NCBI RefSeq assembly: GCF_000220395.1
Contig: NW_004085868.1
Span: 7,840 to 71,839, forward strand
Reading direction: 5' to 3'
DNA: 64,000 nucleotides
Origin: Ichthyophthirius multifiliis
Taxonomy: Eukaryota > Ciliophora > Oligohymenophorea > Hymenostomatida
This document shows, piece by piece, positions 51,004-62,308 of this stretch. The number at the start of each line of letters is the position of its first letter. The stretch's first letter is position 1. The notes under the pieces are model-generated. The model was given only the letters and a program-made list of their open reading frames with translations. It did not search any database and had not been told where the DNA came from. Both the position numbers and the translations under genes were made by a program.

Positions 51004-52047
51004 ATGGAAATATTAGATGCTTTGTAATTAAGAAATAATAAAATGCCTAAATTTTTATTAATATTAATATACATAATAGGATTATTTAGTATATTATCAA
51101 TTGGAATTTCTTTAGGATTTATATTCCAAAACTCTACAAACGAGCATGAATACTTAAACAACTATGAATTATAAAAATCCGTAAAAATATGGAACAAGTA
51201 AGAAATACCTGAAAAATTCGAAAAATATAACCTAAAGATATAAATTTAAAACACTAAAGGCCTACTTTTAAAAAGCAATTTATAGTTTTTAAAAAACTAG
51301 ACTACTTTTAATGTTTAATAAAATCCAGGTTTTTACTAGAAAATATTTAATAATTATAATCATATTTTTGGTTAATTTAGTTTCGAGAAGTTTAATATTC
51401 CTTTAGGAGATTCACTTTAATATTGTATATAGATAAAATATTATGATTTATTAAAAAAACGTATTTATCATATTGATAAGTATTCTTATGTTAAAAATTA
51501 AGATATATGTGATTTATATTATAGCAATTAATTTAATTTTTTGAAATTAAAAGGAATTAAAATATAGCCTTGGCTGGAAAAAAAATATATATGTAATGAT
51601 AATTGTAAATGTAAAATAGGTTTAATATAAGTTGTTGAAGGAAAAAAAATATGCTATGAGTACTTAATTATTTCAAAAATATGTGCTGTAGTATAAATTA
51701 ACTCTGATGATTCGATGTCTAATATTGGAGGATGTTTCAAAAATAATACTTTTTAAATTTATAGATAAGCTATACCTTAAGAAGAGGTTAATTTTTAAAA
51801 TTTGGAAATGGAAATTAGAGAAGCTAGGGATCCTTATGTTGTTGCAATTAAACTTTCAGATAATAATAGTCCATTTGAATATTAATAAAATGAATTTCCG
51901 AAACTTATTTAGTGGGCTTTTTAGTTCGGATTTGGAGGATTTGTTTTTGCATTTACACTAAATATTATATTTAAGGCTAATAGATGTCCAAGTGCTAATT
52001 TTGGAAGAACAAGAATCAATTCAGTATTATAGTTAAAGGAAAGATGA
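51004..52047 (+). CDS. Two-pass membrane protein with cysteine-containing ectodomain, 347 aa
   Basis: Intronless frame from ATG 51004 to TGA 52045-52047. One hydrophobic segment near the N-terminus (FLLILIYIIGLFSILSIGIS) and one near the C-terminus (FGFGGFVFAFTLNIIF) bracket about 260 residues that would lie in the lumen or outside, with short cytosolic ends. The loop has Cys clusters (YICNDNCKCKIG, ICYEYLIISKICAVV, GGCFKNN) and Asn-X-Ser/Thr sites. This topology is that of CDC50-type flippase partners, but the CDC50 sequence motifs are absent, so I do not assign it. The C-terminal tail is basic (ANRCPSANFGRTRINS). Confidence 0.7.
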
Positions 52048-52649
52048 TATTATTTTAATTTTATAAAAATAATTATAAAAATGTAAAAAGTTTAAATTAA
52101 TTAAAAATTTAATTATTTATATAAAAAAAAGTTATAAAATAATATAGTATATATATAATTCAATTTTAAATATTATATATTTAGATTATTTTTTTATTTT
52201 TTTTGTAAAAAAAAATAATATAATTTTCTTTACTAAATAATTCAATAAAATATATAAAAAAAAACAATTTTATTTTAAAAAGAATAATAAAATAATTTAT
52301 AATATATCAAAAAATATATTTATATAATTAAAAAAATATAATATATTTAATATAAATATAAATATATAATATATAAATATATATATATAATTATAATATA
52401 TTATAATTTAAGATAAGAATATTATATATATTTATTTTTAACCTAAGAAAAAAAAATATTATTAAATTATATGATTATATTATTATTTATAATTTAAAAT
52501 AATATCAATTTTAAAAATAATAAATTTATTTAAATAAATTTCTTTATCTTAATTTTCTTTTTATTTAAACAAATATTTTTCTTTTATTTAAAATTATCTT
52601 ATTTACACATAAAACGAATACTTTTTGAATTTTTTTTATTTATATAAAG
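52048..52649. other. AT-rich intergenic DNA
   Basis: About 600 bases of A/T between two convergent genes, without further features. Confidence 0.6.
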
Positions 52650-53042
52650 TCAATATGTTTAACAAAGTTTGCAACTTAAACCACATATGCTATTATTATC
52701 AGAAGTAATTGTATTTATTTTATTATATTTTTTTCTATTTTCAACTATTATGGTGCTTTGTATATTTTATTAATCGAATTTAATTTTATGATTTTTTTTT
52801 TATTTGTTTATTTCTTATCCGTATGTGTCTATTCTGGTCTTTTCGTTTAAATTATTTTATGAATTTTTTAAAATACTTGTTTTAGGTTAAGATTATAAGC
52901 TATTTTTATTTGTAATTATTATATTAAAATTAATATTATCATCCATATTTTCATCAATATTTTCTTTATTTTGAGAATTTTATTATGATTTTATATTTGA
53001 TTTTGATTACCCTAAAACTTATGGTATAAAGAATTATTTCAT
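52650..53042 (-). CDS. Small basic protein with Cys-rich tail, 130 aa
   Basis: ATG 53042, TGA 52650-52652, no intron. The first 65 residues are Asn/Gln/Ser-rich. The core reads TRIDTYGQEINKQKKNHKIKFDQ then STIIVENRKKYNK in short succession, and the end is Cys-rich: CGLSCKLC. The pattern of a DxYG motif, a KKxHKI(K)F strand, an IVENxKKYN segment and C-terminal cysteines also occurs, shortened, in the plus-strand protein at 54777-54995 in this window, so it is a family rather than a chance frame. Such small basic proteins are, as far as I recall, common in ciliates without known function. The tail cysteines could be lipidated. Confidence 0.65.
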
Positions 53043-53341
53043 TTATAAAAATATATTTTATTTAATAATATAAAATATAAAAAATAAATATATTATTTTT
53101 TATATATATATTTATTATTTATTATAAGCAAAATCAATAATTGTATAAAAAGTTAATAAATAAAATATTAATTATTTTATTTAAAATATATATAAAATTT
53201 TAATATATATATTTAAGATTTTACTTTATATAATTATATAAAATAAAAATTTCTTAATTTTACTATAAGAATTTAAATATAAGATTTTTTTATTTTAAAA
53301 ACAAAAAATAATTTAATAAAATAATAATATAATATAAATAA

Positions 53342-53390
<49 letters not shown>

Positions 53391-53440
53391 TTTTTTTCTT
53401 TTATTTATTATAAAAAATATAACAAAAACATAATATAATT

Positions 53441-54197
53441 TCATTTTAATACTTTATTAAACCATTATTTTTAATTAATTTAATTAATTATCATTTATAG
53501 AATGTTCGAGGTTATTTTCAATATTAATTTAACAATTAGAAAATTAATTTTTTAGTTATTTATAACTATCTAATGCATAATCAATTTAAATCATTTAATC
53601 ATTCTTACCATGACTTAAGAAAATTGGAATATCCCTTTTTTTTGTATCTAATACAAACTTAAATAAATAACCACTTAATCCTATTAATCCTCCTAAATTT
53701 TATTTGTAATTTAGACCAGTATAAAGGGTCATAGCACACCCTTATGAAAATCCTCCAAGAAATACTTTTTTACTATCTTTTAATAATTTTATTTCTTCGT
53801 CTAATTATGAAGATATTATTTTATCGCTTTATTTTACTTCTTCTAAAGAATATAATTCTTCTTCATTTTCAATACAGGATTTATCTAAAGATTTTATATC
53901 GTACCAACTTCGTCATTTCCATTCCTCCATTTATTGTCACGGGTCTTGTAGGGGCTGTTAAAAGAACTATTTTAGTTTAGGGATTTGATAAATTATGCTA
54001 TTATGATAAAAATAAATCGGAAAAGCCTAATGCACTATCTCCTAAACCATGTAACCATACTATTGTATATTTATGTTCTTGTTTAGGAAGTAATAATATG
54101 TCGTTGTTTCTTTTCTAAATATTGTATATACCTTATTTTTTATTTATAAATATTAGATAATATAAATAGAATTTTTTTTGTTTTCATATTTTTTCAT
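53441..54197 (-). CDS. Acyl-protein thioesterase / lysophospholipase (APT1-like), frame interrupted
   Basis: Alpha/beta-hydrolase that removes palmitate from proteins or acyl chains from lysolipids. Conserved blocks: TIVWLHGLGDS, LLTAPTRPVTINGGMEM, SWYDIKSLD, nucleophile motif GGFSQGCAMT with Ser, GLIGLSGYL, SHGKNDQ with the acid, and LEHSIND with the likely catalytic His. The frame shifts by one base between GGMEMT and SWYDI near 53917, and it also misses the TGA at 53441-53443 by one register, so the true 3' end is unsure. The ATG at 54197 is joined to the body only if a 17-base GT-AG intron (54115-54131) is removed. Either the copy is damaged or the assembly has indels; the protein identity is clear. 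Confidence 0.75.
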
Positions 54198-54776
54198 TTT
54201 TTTGTTTATTTCATTTTTTTTTATTTTGCAAATTTTTTTTTTTTATACTTTATCTTGAAGAGAAAAAAATATAGGTTTTTTATATTAAATAGTTTTTTGT
54301 TTTGATTAAAAAATAATATGTTTTACTTGATTGGAACATTTTATTTTATACTCTTTAAACTTATTTCAATTATATTATTATATTGTTTATAAAAACTTTT
54401 AATAAATATTTTTGTTAAAAGATATATAAAATAATACAAATATATAAATTAAAATATATAAAAATATAAAAATATATATAAATATTTAAAAATTTATTTA
54501 ATGCTAATTTTTTTTATTTTTTAATATATTATTAGAATAAAAATAATATGTTATAATTACAGAATTTTATTTTATGTTGTTGTTATTTTTCTTATTTATA
54601 ATTTATAATATGTTATTTTTTGATTTTTTATAATTTAATATAATGTATAAATTTTCAAAATAAATTAATATAAAATTTTATTTTTATTTAATTTTAAATA
54701 TATTTGATAAAAAAAAAATATTCATAGTAAAGAAAATATAAAAAAAGAATAATACATTATAAAAAACCCAATATAT
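54198..54776. other. AT-rich upstream region of a divergent pair
   Basis: About 580 bases between the thioesterase and the small CaaX protein; A/T-only, presumably with both promoters. Confidence 0.55.
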
Positions 54777-54995
54777 ATGAACACAAAATAACTACCATAA
54801 CAAAATGAAAATACTAAATTAAATTAAAATCAAATTAAAAAAAGTATAATTACATAAAGTAATCCAAATACTGCTTAAAAAAAGAAAAAAAGATAAATTT
54901 AATGGAAAGAGGAAGTCGAAATAAATATAGTTGAAAATTTTAAATAATACAATTAGGTTAATGATAATTAAAAGTAGTGTTGTATTATTTTTTGA
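54777..54995 (+). CDS. Small CaaX-ending protein, 72 aa
   Basis: Complete frame from ATG 54777 to TGA 54993-54995. It has a polar Gln/Asn-rich start, a basic run QKKKKRQ, the core IQWKEEVEINIVENFKQYN, and ends QCCIIF. The last four residues C-I-I-F fit a CaaX prenylation box; with Phe last, geranylgeranylation would be favoured, and the neighbouring Cys could be palmitoylated. The core aligns with IKFDQQNIQSTIIVENRKKYN in the minus-strand protein at 52650-53042, so both belong to one small family. Size and tail suggest a membrane-tethered peptide or regulator; function unknown. Confidence 0.65.
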
Positions 54996-56082
54996 AATAA
55001 AAAAATAAAAAACAAAAAACTATAAAGCTATAAAATTTGTTTTTATAAAAAAAAAAATAAAAATTTTAGAGGATGCAAATATAAAAATATTATTGTACAT
55101 TAAATTGATAAAAAAAAGTTAGTTATATATAATAAAAAATTAACAGTTTTATAAGTATTAAGAGTTAATATATGTATATATATATTTATAAAAAAGCTTT
55201 AATTTATTAAAGAATAAATTCTAAATCTAAAATAAATTATTAATATTTTTATTATATATTAAATTGATATAAATTAAATAATCAATATAATTAACTAAAG
55301 ATAATATTCATTAAAATATGTTAATTTCTTATAAATCAAAAAAAAAAATTAAAAATAAAAATAAAAGCATTTTATTTATATCAAATTAAACAAAAAATAT
55401 ATTTTTTATAAAAAAAGAAGTTTAATATAATTTATGATTTAAAAGTTAATATTAAAATATAAATATAATATATATTTTTAAAAAAATATATGTAAATAAA
55501 TTTTATTATTTTTTTATATTTAATTGATTAATTTTATCTTTTTAAATTATATAAATATATATAAATTAAAAAAATAATTATAAAAAAAATAATCAGTAAT
55601 AAGATATTTCTATAATATAAAATATAATATGATAAAAAAAAATTAATAAATAAAATATTAATAAAAAAATAATATAATATATATGCATTTATTCATATAA
55701 TATATTTATAGATTTATATGTTTATATATATATATATTTATATATTTATATATTTATATATTTATATCTTTATATATTTATAAGTTTTTTTAATATTTTT
55801 TTTTTTTGGTTTAGTATTTAAATTTAAATAAATAAAATTATATTATCTGTTTTATATTTATTTTTGTTTTTTTTATATATTTATATATATATATATTTTA
55901 AATTATTAATAATTTTGTATTTATAGATATATATATATATATAGACACATTAATTTTCTTTATTATATTTAATATTTATATAGTTAATTTATTTTTTTTA
56001 ATTAAAATTTAAATTAGTTTATTTTTAATTCTTTATAAATTAAATATTAATTTTTTTGAAATATATTTAAAAAAAAACATTA
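54996..56082. other. AT-rich intergenic region
   Basis: About 1.1 kb of A/T between convergent genes, with TTTATA repeats at 55720-55780 and TA runs near 55880-55942. No gene seen. Confidence 0.6.
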
Positions 56083-58012
56083 TCATTTCTTATCTATAAT
56101 AATAACACTATTATTTTTAATACCATAAAATCCTATAGCTTTATGTTCTTCATCAAGAATTTCATTAGGATCATGTTAATTAACTTTATAATAAATAATC
56201 ATTTCATCACTTTGTATTCCATAGAGTTTTGAAAGTACATTCTTAATACTCAAAACAGAAGTATTTTCAGGGAATTTTTTAACTTTTTCTGGTTTTCCTA
56301 ATTAAGGCCCTGCCGCAGCCATAATTTTAAGGGAAATCATTATATTTTTTGGCCCTTAATCTTCAGTAATATTTTAGGGTTCATTAGCTTAAATTTCATA
56401 AGGATTTCCATATTTTTTAAGTAATATTTCATGATTAGGATGCTCTTTTCTTGACCATTCAAGGAATTTTTCATAGTCATATTTATAATAGACTTAATCG
56501 AATAATTTGAAGAAATCATCGAATGTTTTTCTCAAATAAAAAATTTCATAATCTTTTCTTTCATATTTTTTTAAAATACAGCCATTAATAATTTAAAGAT
56601 TCTAATTTTCAGCTACTGCTCTCTATCTAATATAGGAAGATCCATATTTTTCTGAAATAGGGTTATGCTTAACATTTAAATATTATAAGTTTTAAAACTA
56701 AGAAAGTTCAGTTAAAATAATTGGATTTTCCACTAAATTTTATTCTAAAGAAATATGTGTAATATTTTATATTGGATATTGAAGTTTTCCTATTAATTTA
56801 ATTTTATTTTTATTTAAAATAATCTTTTATAAATTCTATAATTTATAGAGAATTTTCTCCTTTAAACCTTCTAAATCTTCGATTTCTGTATTTTCCAAAT
56901 TCAAAAATTTCAAATTTTTTAAGTTTTCATTTTCGTTATTTCCTAATCTTATATTTTAGAAATCTCTCATATCATTTTTACATAAATATAGTTCTTCCAA
57001 ATTTTAAAAAGCAGGTAAAACTTTACAAATTAACTTCCAATTTAACCTACAATCAATAACTATTAAAGTCTTTAAATTATTAAAAATCCCAATAGGACTT
57101 TTATCTAAAATACTATTATTATTAATATAAATAATATTCTAAACTTCATTTTTTTATAAATCTTAAGGTTCACTTAAATAATTGCTTGAAATCGATAAGC
57201 TTTTTAAATTTTTTAACTCGTTTCCTATTTAATATATTTAATTCCAATCATAAAGCAAATTCTTTTCTAAGGATAAAGTCTCTATGTTTTTTAAAAGAGT
57301 ATTTAAGTAATTTTCCCTTTCTAAATCAGAAATGCTCACTTCTTGTAAAGAAATCTCTTTTAACTCTGCTATTTTACTTAGTCTTTCCCAAATTTTATCA
57401 AAACCATAAAATTCGACCATCTTTTTATGTTTTTTGAAAGTCTCGAAATAGGCATCTTAGTCAAATTCGACTTAGATTTGTTTTTTAATTATGTTTTCAA
57501 TATTTAAATTATTTTTTTAATCATTTTCTTTTTCTTATTTAGTTTTATTATTATTTTCGGAATTATTAAAAATTTATTCTTTTTTTTTTTTTTTTTTTTT
57601 TAATTTTTTTATTTTAATTTTTTTAATTTTTATATTTTTTACATTCTATCTAGTTTTTTAAGTCTTAACATATACTTTTTTTAAAGTATTTTATCAAAAC
57701 TCCATCTAAAATGCTTATTCCAAGATTAACTTTTTCGTATTTTAATAAGCTACCTGAGTTTTTATTATCCTAAGTTTAAAAATATTAGATATTAGAAACT
57801 AAACCATTATGTTTACCTCTTGTTTCGTCATCCCATTAAACCCCAAACCATAATTATTTATCACTGTTTTAAGGTTTCCCTTCATGTATTAAAGGGCCAC
57901 TATATAATATAGTTGCATATTGTTATTAGCATTCTATTCTTCTTCCTATATATTATTTACAATTAGTTAATAGTGACTCTTGTTATTGTTGAGATTATTT
58001 TTCAGTATCCAT
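56083..58012 (-). CDS. TBCE: Tubulin-folding cofactor E (TBCE)
   Basis: Binds alpha-tubulin during tubulin folding and heterodimer assembly. ATG at 58012 (MDTEKQSQQQ), intron 57579-57642, TGA 56083-56085; 621 residues. The three TBCE domains are in order: an N-terminal CAP-Gly domain (YSGPLIHEGKP, WFGVQWDDETRGKHNGLVSN, residues ~20-95), a leucine-rich repeat region (LKSLSISSNYL, LEELYLCKNDM, LKFLNLENTEIEDLEGL, LQYLNVKHNPIS, ~200-430) and a C-terminal ubiquitin-like domain (SVLSIKNVLSKLYGIQ, DPNEILDEEHKAIGFYGIKN). The usual CAP-Gly GKHDG is GKHNG here. A Lys/Asn/Gln-rich linker precedes the LRRs. Tubulin demand for cilia makes the gene expected in this organism. Confidence 0.93.
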
Positions 58013-58363
58013 TTTTTTTTTTTTTTTGAAAAAAAATTATTATTAACTATAATTTATATATATATATATTTTGTTCGGGAATTGATTAATATAAAATAGA
58101 TTTTTTTTTTTTTTTAAAAAAAAAAAATAATAATTTAAATTTTTTTTTTATAAATTTCTGATAAAAATATTTTATATAATTTTTTTTTATTTGAATATTT
58201 TTATAATTTAAAAAAAATATATATATTTCATAAAATTATAAAAATAAATTAAAAAAAATATTAAATAATTATATACTTAAAAATGAAATATATATTTTTA
58301 TTAATAAAAAAAATAATAATTATAATTAAAAAAATAAAGAAAATTACATTAAAATATAATAAA
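58013..58363. other. Shared upstream region of a divergent pair
   Basis: About 350 A/T-only bases between TBCE and the SLOG gene, with poly-T/poly-A tracts near 58011-58030 and 58098-58130. Presumed to contain both promoters. Confidence 0.55.
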
Positions 58364-58869
58364 ATGGAAAACGGAAATTAATTTAAAATATATGATTTTA
58401 TGTTCCCAGGATCATAAACAGCAAAATTAGTTAAAGTATAATGCCTAGATGATTATACTTATTTTCCTTTTATTGATATTTTCAAAAGAACAGGAATACC
58501 AATATGTTCCCCTGTCGTAAATTTAATAGGAGCAAGAGAAAATAATAGAGGAAAATTTTTTGCAGGTTTAACAAGAGCATGTTTTAATAGTGATGCAGTA
58601 ATTATAGACAATGGAATATTTAGTGGATGCGAAAAATAGGCTTAAAGAAAAGGTAAATATATAGTAAAAAAAAAAATAAAAAAAAAAAAAAAAAAAATTA
58701 AAATAGGATTAAAATTAATTGGAATAGCACCAGAAAATGATATATAATTTCCGAAAGTTAACTAAAATTAATTCAATTAAAATGAACTTTCTAAAGGACA
58801 TACATAATTTTTTTTATTAAGTTTTTTAATATAAAAATAAATTATAATTATTGAAATATATATATAATG

Positions 58870-58916
<47 letters not shown>

Positions 58917-59501
58917 GCTGATTGCTAATGGTCTTAAGAAGTTTTGTTTAAATTGCTTTTAGCCTTAAAAATTGCATAAGGAAATCTAAATAAAAACCCA
59001 AATCATTAAAAAATTGTTAATATATTATTAGGAGATAGTGATTAATATATTGAAGAAGTTAGACTTGCAGTAGAATTTGATTAAGTAGTTTTAATAGTAC
59101 CCGGAAGTTTAATTTGCAATAGACTTATTAAAGAAGCTAATGGAACAAGTAATGAATCTTAAGTTTAAAGTTACTTAATGGATTAAAATTATTAAAATTT
59201 ATAATATATTATAAGATAAAATTCTAAAAATTTTTATTATATCAAAGATTTAGATTCTGATGTTATTGCTTAATATATAAGATTTTTTTTATAAGTTACT
59301 CCTTTTTAATAAAAATTACCTTTTATATATTAATAAGAATATATATAATAAGAAAATGCAAATAAATAATAATATAAATAATATATAAACTAATAATAAT
59401 AATAAAAAAATGAAGAATAATAAAAATATCAAACAGTTTAATAAAGATAATCGTAAATTGATGATGAATATATTGATAAAATAATGGGTAACAATAGATG
59501 A
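58364..59501 (+). CDS. Stand-alone TRPM-type SLOG (LSDAT) protein
   Basis: Exons 58364-58652, 58707-58820 and 58918-59501 give 328 residues, TGA 59499-59501. The Rossmann-like core shows SLOG features of the TRPM melastatin region: DAVIIDNGIFSGCEKQAQ, LKLIGIAPENDIQFPK, NELSKGHTQFFLL, KIVNILLGDSDQYIEEVRLA and VVLIVPGSLICNRLIKEA. SLOG folds bind nucleotide-derived ligands such as ADP-ribose. No membrane segment or channel domain is present; after the core come about 100 Gln/Asn/Tyr-rich residues. It is therefore a soluble sensor-like protein rather than a TRPM channel. Ligand unknown. The second intron (58821-58917) is mostly a TA microsatellite. Confidence 0.72.
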
Positions 59502-59582
59502 TGTAAAATATAAGATTTTATTTTAAATATCATAATAAATATAAAATTTTAATTTATATTTTCTTTTATTATGAATATATTA

Positions 59583-59621
<39 letters not shown>

Positions 59622-60321
59622 TAAAATAAATTAAAAATATTAAATTTATAAATATTTTAACTTATAATTCGTTTAATTTATGTTAAAATAAAAAACAAAA
59701 AAAAAAGATTTTTGTATAAAAAATATAAATAGAGAAAAGTTTAAAATAAATTATTATATATTATTTTGTTTTTATTATATTTAATTATAATTATTTTTTA
59801 ATAAATTTAAAAATAAAATATATTATTTTTATTATATTTATCACTTTTTATACTTATTATCTTTATGTTTTTATAATCAAATATTTTTTTTAACTTAAAA
59901 ATAATAATTTATTCTATTTATATAACCTTATATTTTTATTTTAAAAAGTTTTATTTAATAGTTTATAATTTTCTTGTTTTATTAATTTTGAAAAAAAAAG
60001 TTATTTAAAAGAGAAAAAAAAATTTTTTTTTATTAATTTCTAATTATTAATCTTCTTTTATATTTATCATAATAAAAATTAATTGTTTTTTATAAAAAAA
60101 CTAATTTATTGATTTATATTACTGTTTTTAAAATTTAAATTCAGAATGTTTTTTAAGTATAAATAATATTTTTAAGTTATAAAAAATTGTTTTTATTATT
60201 AAATTTAATTAATTTTTAATATATATATAATATTATTTAAAAAAAATATTTTGGATTTCTAATATATCTTTACTTTCATATTACATTTAATATATCATTA
60301 AATATCTTTAACTTATTATTA
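59502..60321. other. AT-rich intergenic region
   Basis: About 820 bases between two convergent genes, with a pure TA run at 59583-59617. No gene seen. Confidence 0.6.
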
Positions 60322-62124
60322 TCAATATACTTTTACACATTAACCATATTTATTTAGTTATGACAAAAATTAACAAAGTGTACAATCATTAGATGCTCCT
60401 CCTTTACATCTTTTACATGATGCATGACATTATAAGCATTATTGACCTTGTTTGTAATAACCATTTGGACAGCTGATTTGACAAGATCTATCAGGACCTA
60501 TTACTTAATTTAAAGGACATTATTTTACACATACTTTGTTTAATACTACTTAAAGACATTTTACAGAACAATCGATTCCCCCCCATCCAGGTAAACATAA
60601 GCAAACTCCTCTTACACAAACACCCACAGAGCTACAATGATTTGTACACATAGGAACATGATCACAGAATTAAGTAAATGAACGAGGACAAAAAATTTTA
60701 CCAAATTTATTACTACTAGGATGAATCGTTATTTATTATCCTTCTTTAGTACAAACAACTTACATTTTAATTTAAGGAAAATAAACAGTAATAGTTTTCA
60801 TATCAGCAGAACATTAATGCATATGACATCTTTTATATACATCATTTAATAAATCAACATTATTATTGCTTGTAGAGGTAAAACACCTACTATTAATACC
60901 ATAATATTCTAATGTCATATCAAGACCTTAATTTGAAAAATTATTTTTAAAAGAAGTACACAATTTATTGCCATAAATACTTTTCATCAAGCATCTATCT
61001 AAGTAAGGAGTAGTTTCAGGTTCACCATATCCATCATTTTCGAAAGAACATTAAACTTTAAGTTATTATGGGAACTCATTAAACATTTGTTTACTATAAC
61101 ATCCCTCAATTACAAATGAACATCCTTTTCCTTTACCCCAATAAAGGTTATCAGCCATGTTTTCGTTTACTTCAGTATAATAACCAGTATCTCTTAATAA
61201 AGCAATAGTAAGAACTGATAATTAAGCATCTGTCATTACTTTGCTAGCCATCATGATTTCATTTTAAACAATTAGCTATTCCCAATGAGAACCGAAAGAG
61301 CCAGAATCTCCTTCATTTTCAAGTTACATACCTTCCATAGTAGGGCAAGCATAATATTTTCTTGCAGTTAAAAGTATATTTTTTGTGAAAACTATTTTTG
61401 TCGGTAAACCTCTATAGATTACTGTTTTTGTTATTTTAGGTAATCCATATTATCCATAATATTATCCGGTCTCAGGATTTATCCAAAATTACATTTAAAA
61501 TCCACTAAATCCTAGGATATGTAAAAGTTCATGGATAGTTACTTCGAGATCATTCTCAAATGATTCATGGTCATCTTATTAACTCATTTAGCTTAAATTA
61601 AATTAGATTCTACCAAAAGAAGGTCTCAAGAGTTACTCGTTATGAGCACAAGTCATAGCGTTTGCTATATCTCCATCTTATGGTGCATTTTTAGTTATAA
61701 CATAAATATGTAAATCAGATTAAGGAATACCTTAGGATAAAGCTGAAAGTGGAATACGTACACCTTAACAATCTAAACTCCATAATTTGCTGTTTTTTGG
61801 AAATAAGTTATTTCCTTAAATAGGGTTTACTTTTAAAAGTTTTTAAAAATAAATTTTCGCTGTTTCCATTAATCTAAATATTAAATTCTTTAAGACATAA
61901 GGTAGATTTTTATCAAGGAATGAGTAATCAATAGTTATTCTAATTGGTTAGCTTAATTGAGGTTTTCCATATTAAAGTATTCGTTTAGACTATATTTCTG
62001 AATCATCTTAAAGTCTATCATATAATTTCTTTTCTAACTCATGATGTATGCATTTATGTGTGAGCACAATTTTTACAAGTAAAAAAACTAATATATAAGA
62101 TAAAATTATATTTTAAATATGCAT
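60322..62124 (-). CDS. Leishmanolysin-like (GP63, family M8) zinc metalloprotease
   Basis: Intronless, 600 residues, ATG 62124 to TGA 60322-60324. Signal peptide MHIQNIILSYILVFLLVKIV is followed by HKCIHHE, as at the start of many M8 proteases. The zinc site is complete: HELLHILGFSG with His198, Glu199 and His202, and the third ligand in GSHWEQ downstream; an EIMMA stretch just after may serve as the Met-turn. The C-terminal third is Cys-rich, with an EGF-like CVRGVCLCLPGWGGIDC and a CxxC run (CKRCKGGASNDCTLC). No hydrophobic tail for a GPI anchor is seen, so it is probably secreted or lumenal. This family is expanded in parasitic and free-living ciliates. Confidence 0.94.
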
Positions 62125-62267
62125 TTGATATTTTTTGACTTTTAATTTTTTTTATTAATATAAAATTTTAAATAAATCTATAAATATATTAAATTTATTA
62201 TATAAAAGAAGCTTTTTAAAAAAATATAATAGATAGTATTTATTAAATAAATATATATATAAATATA

Positions 62268-62308
<41 letters not shown>

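Noticed and set aside
53744..53980. Plus-strand 78-residue ORF
   Set aside because: Antisense to the thioesterase catalytic region.
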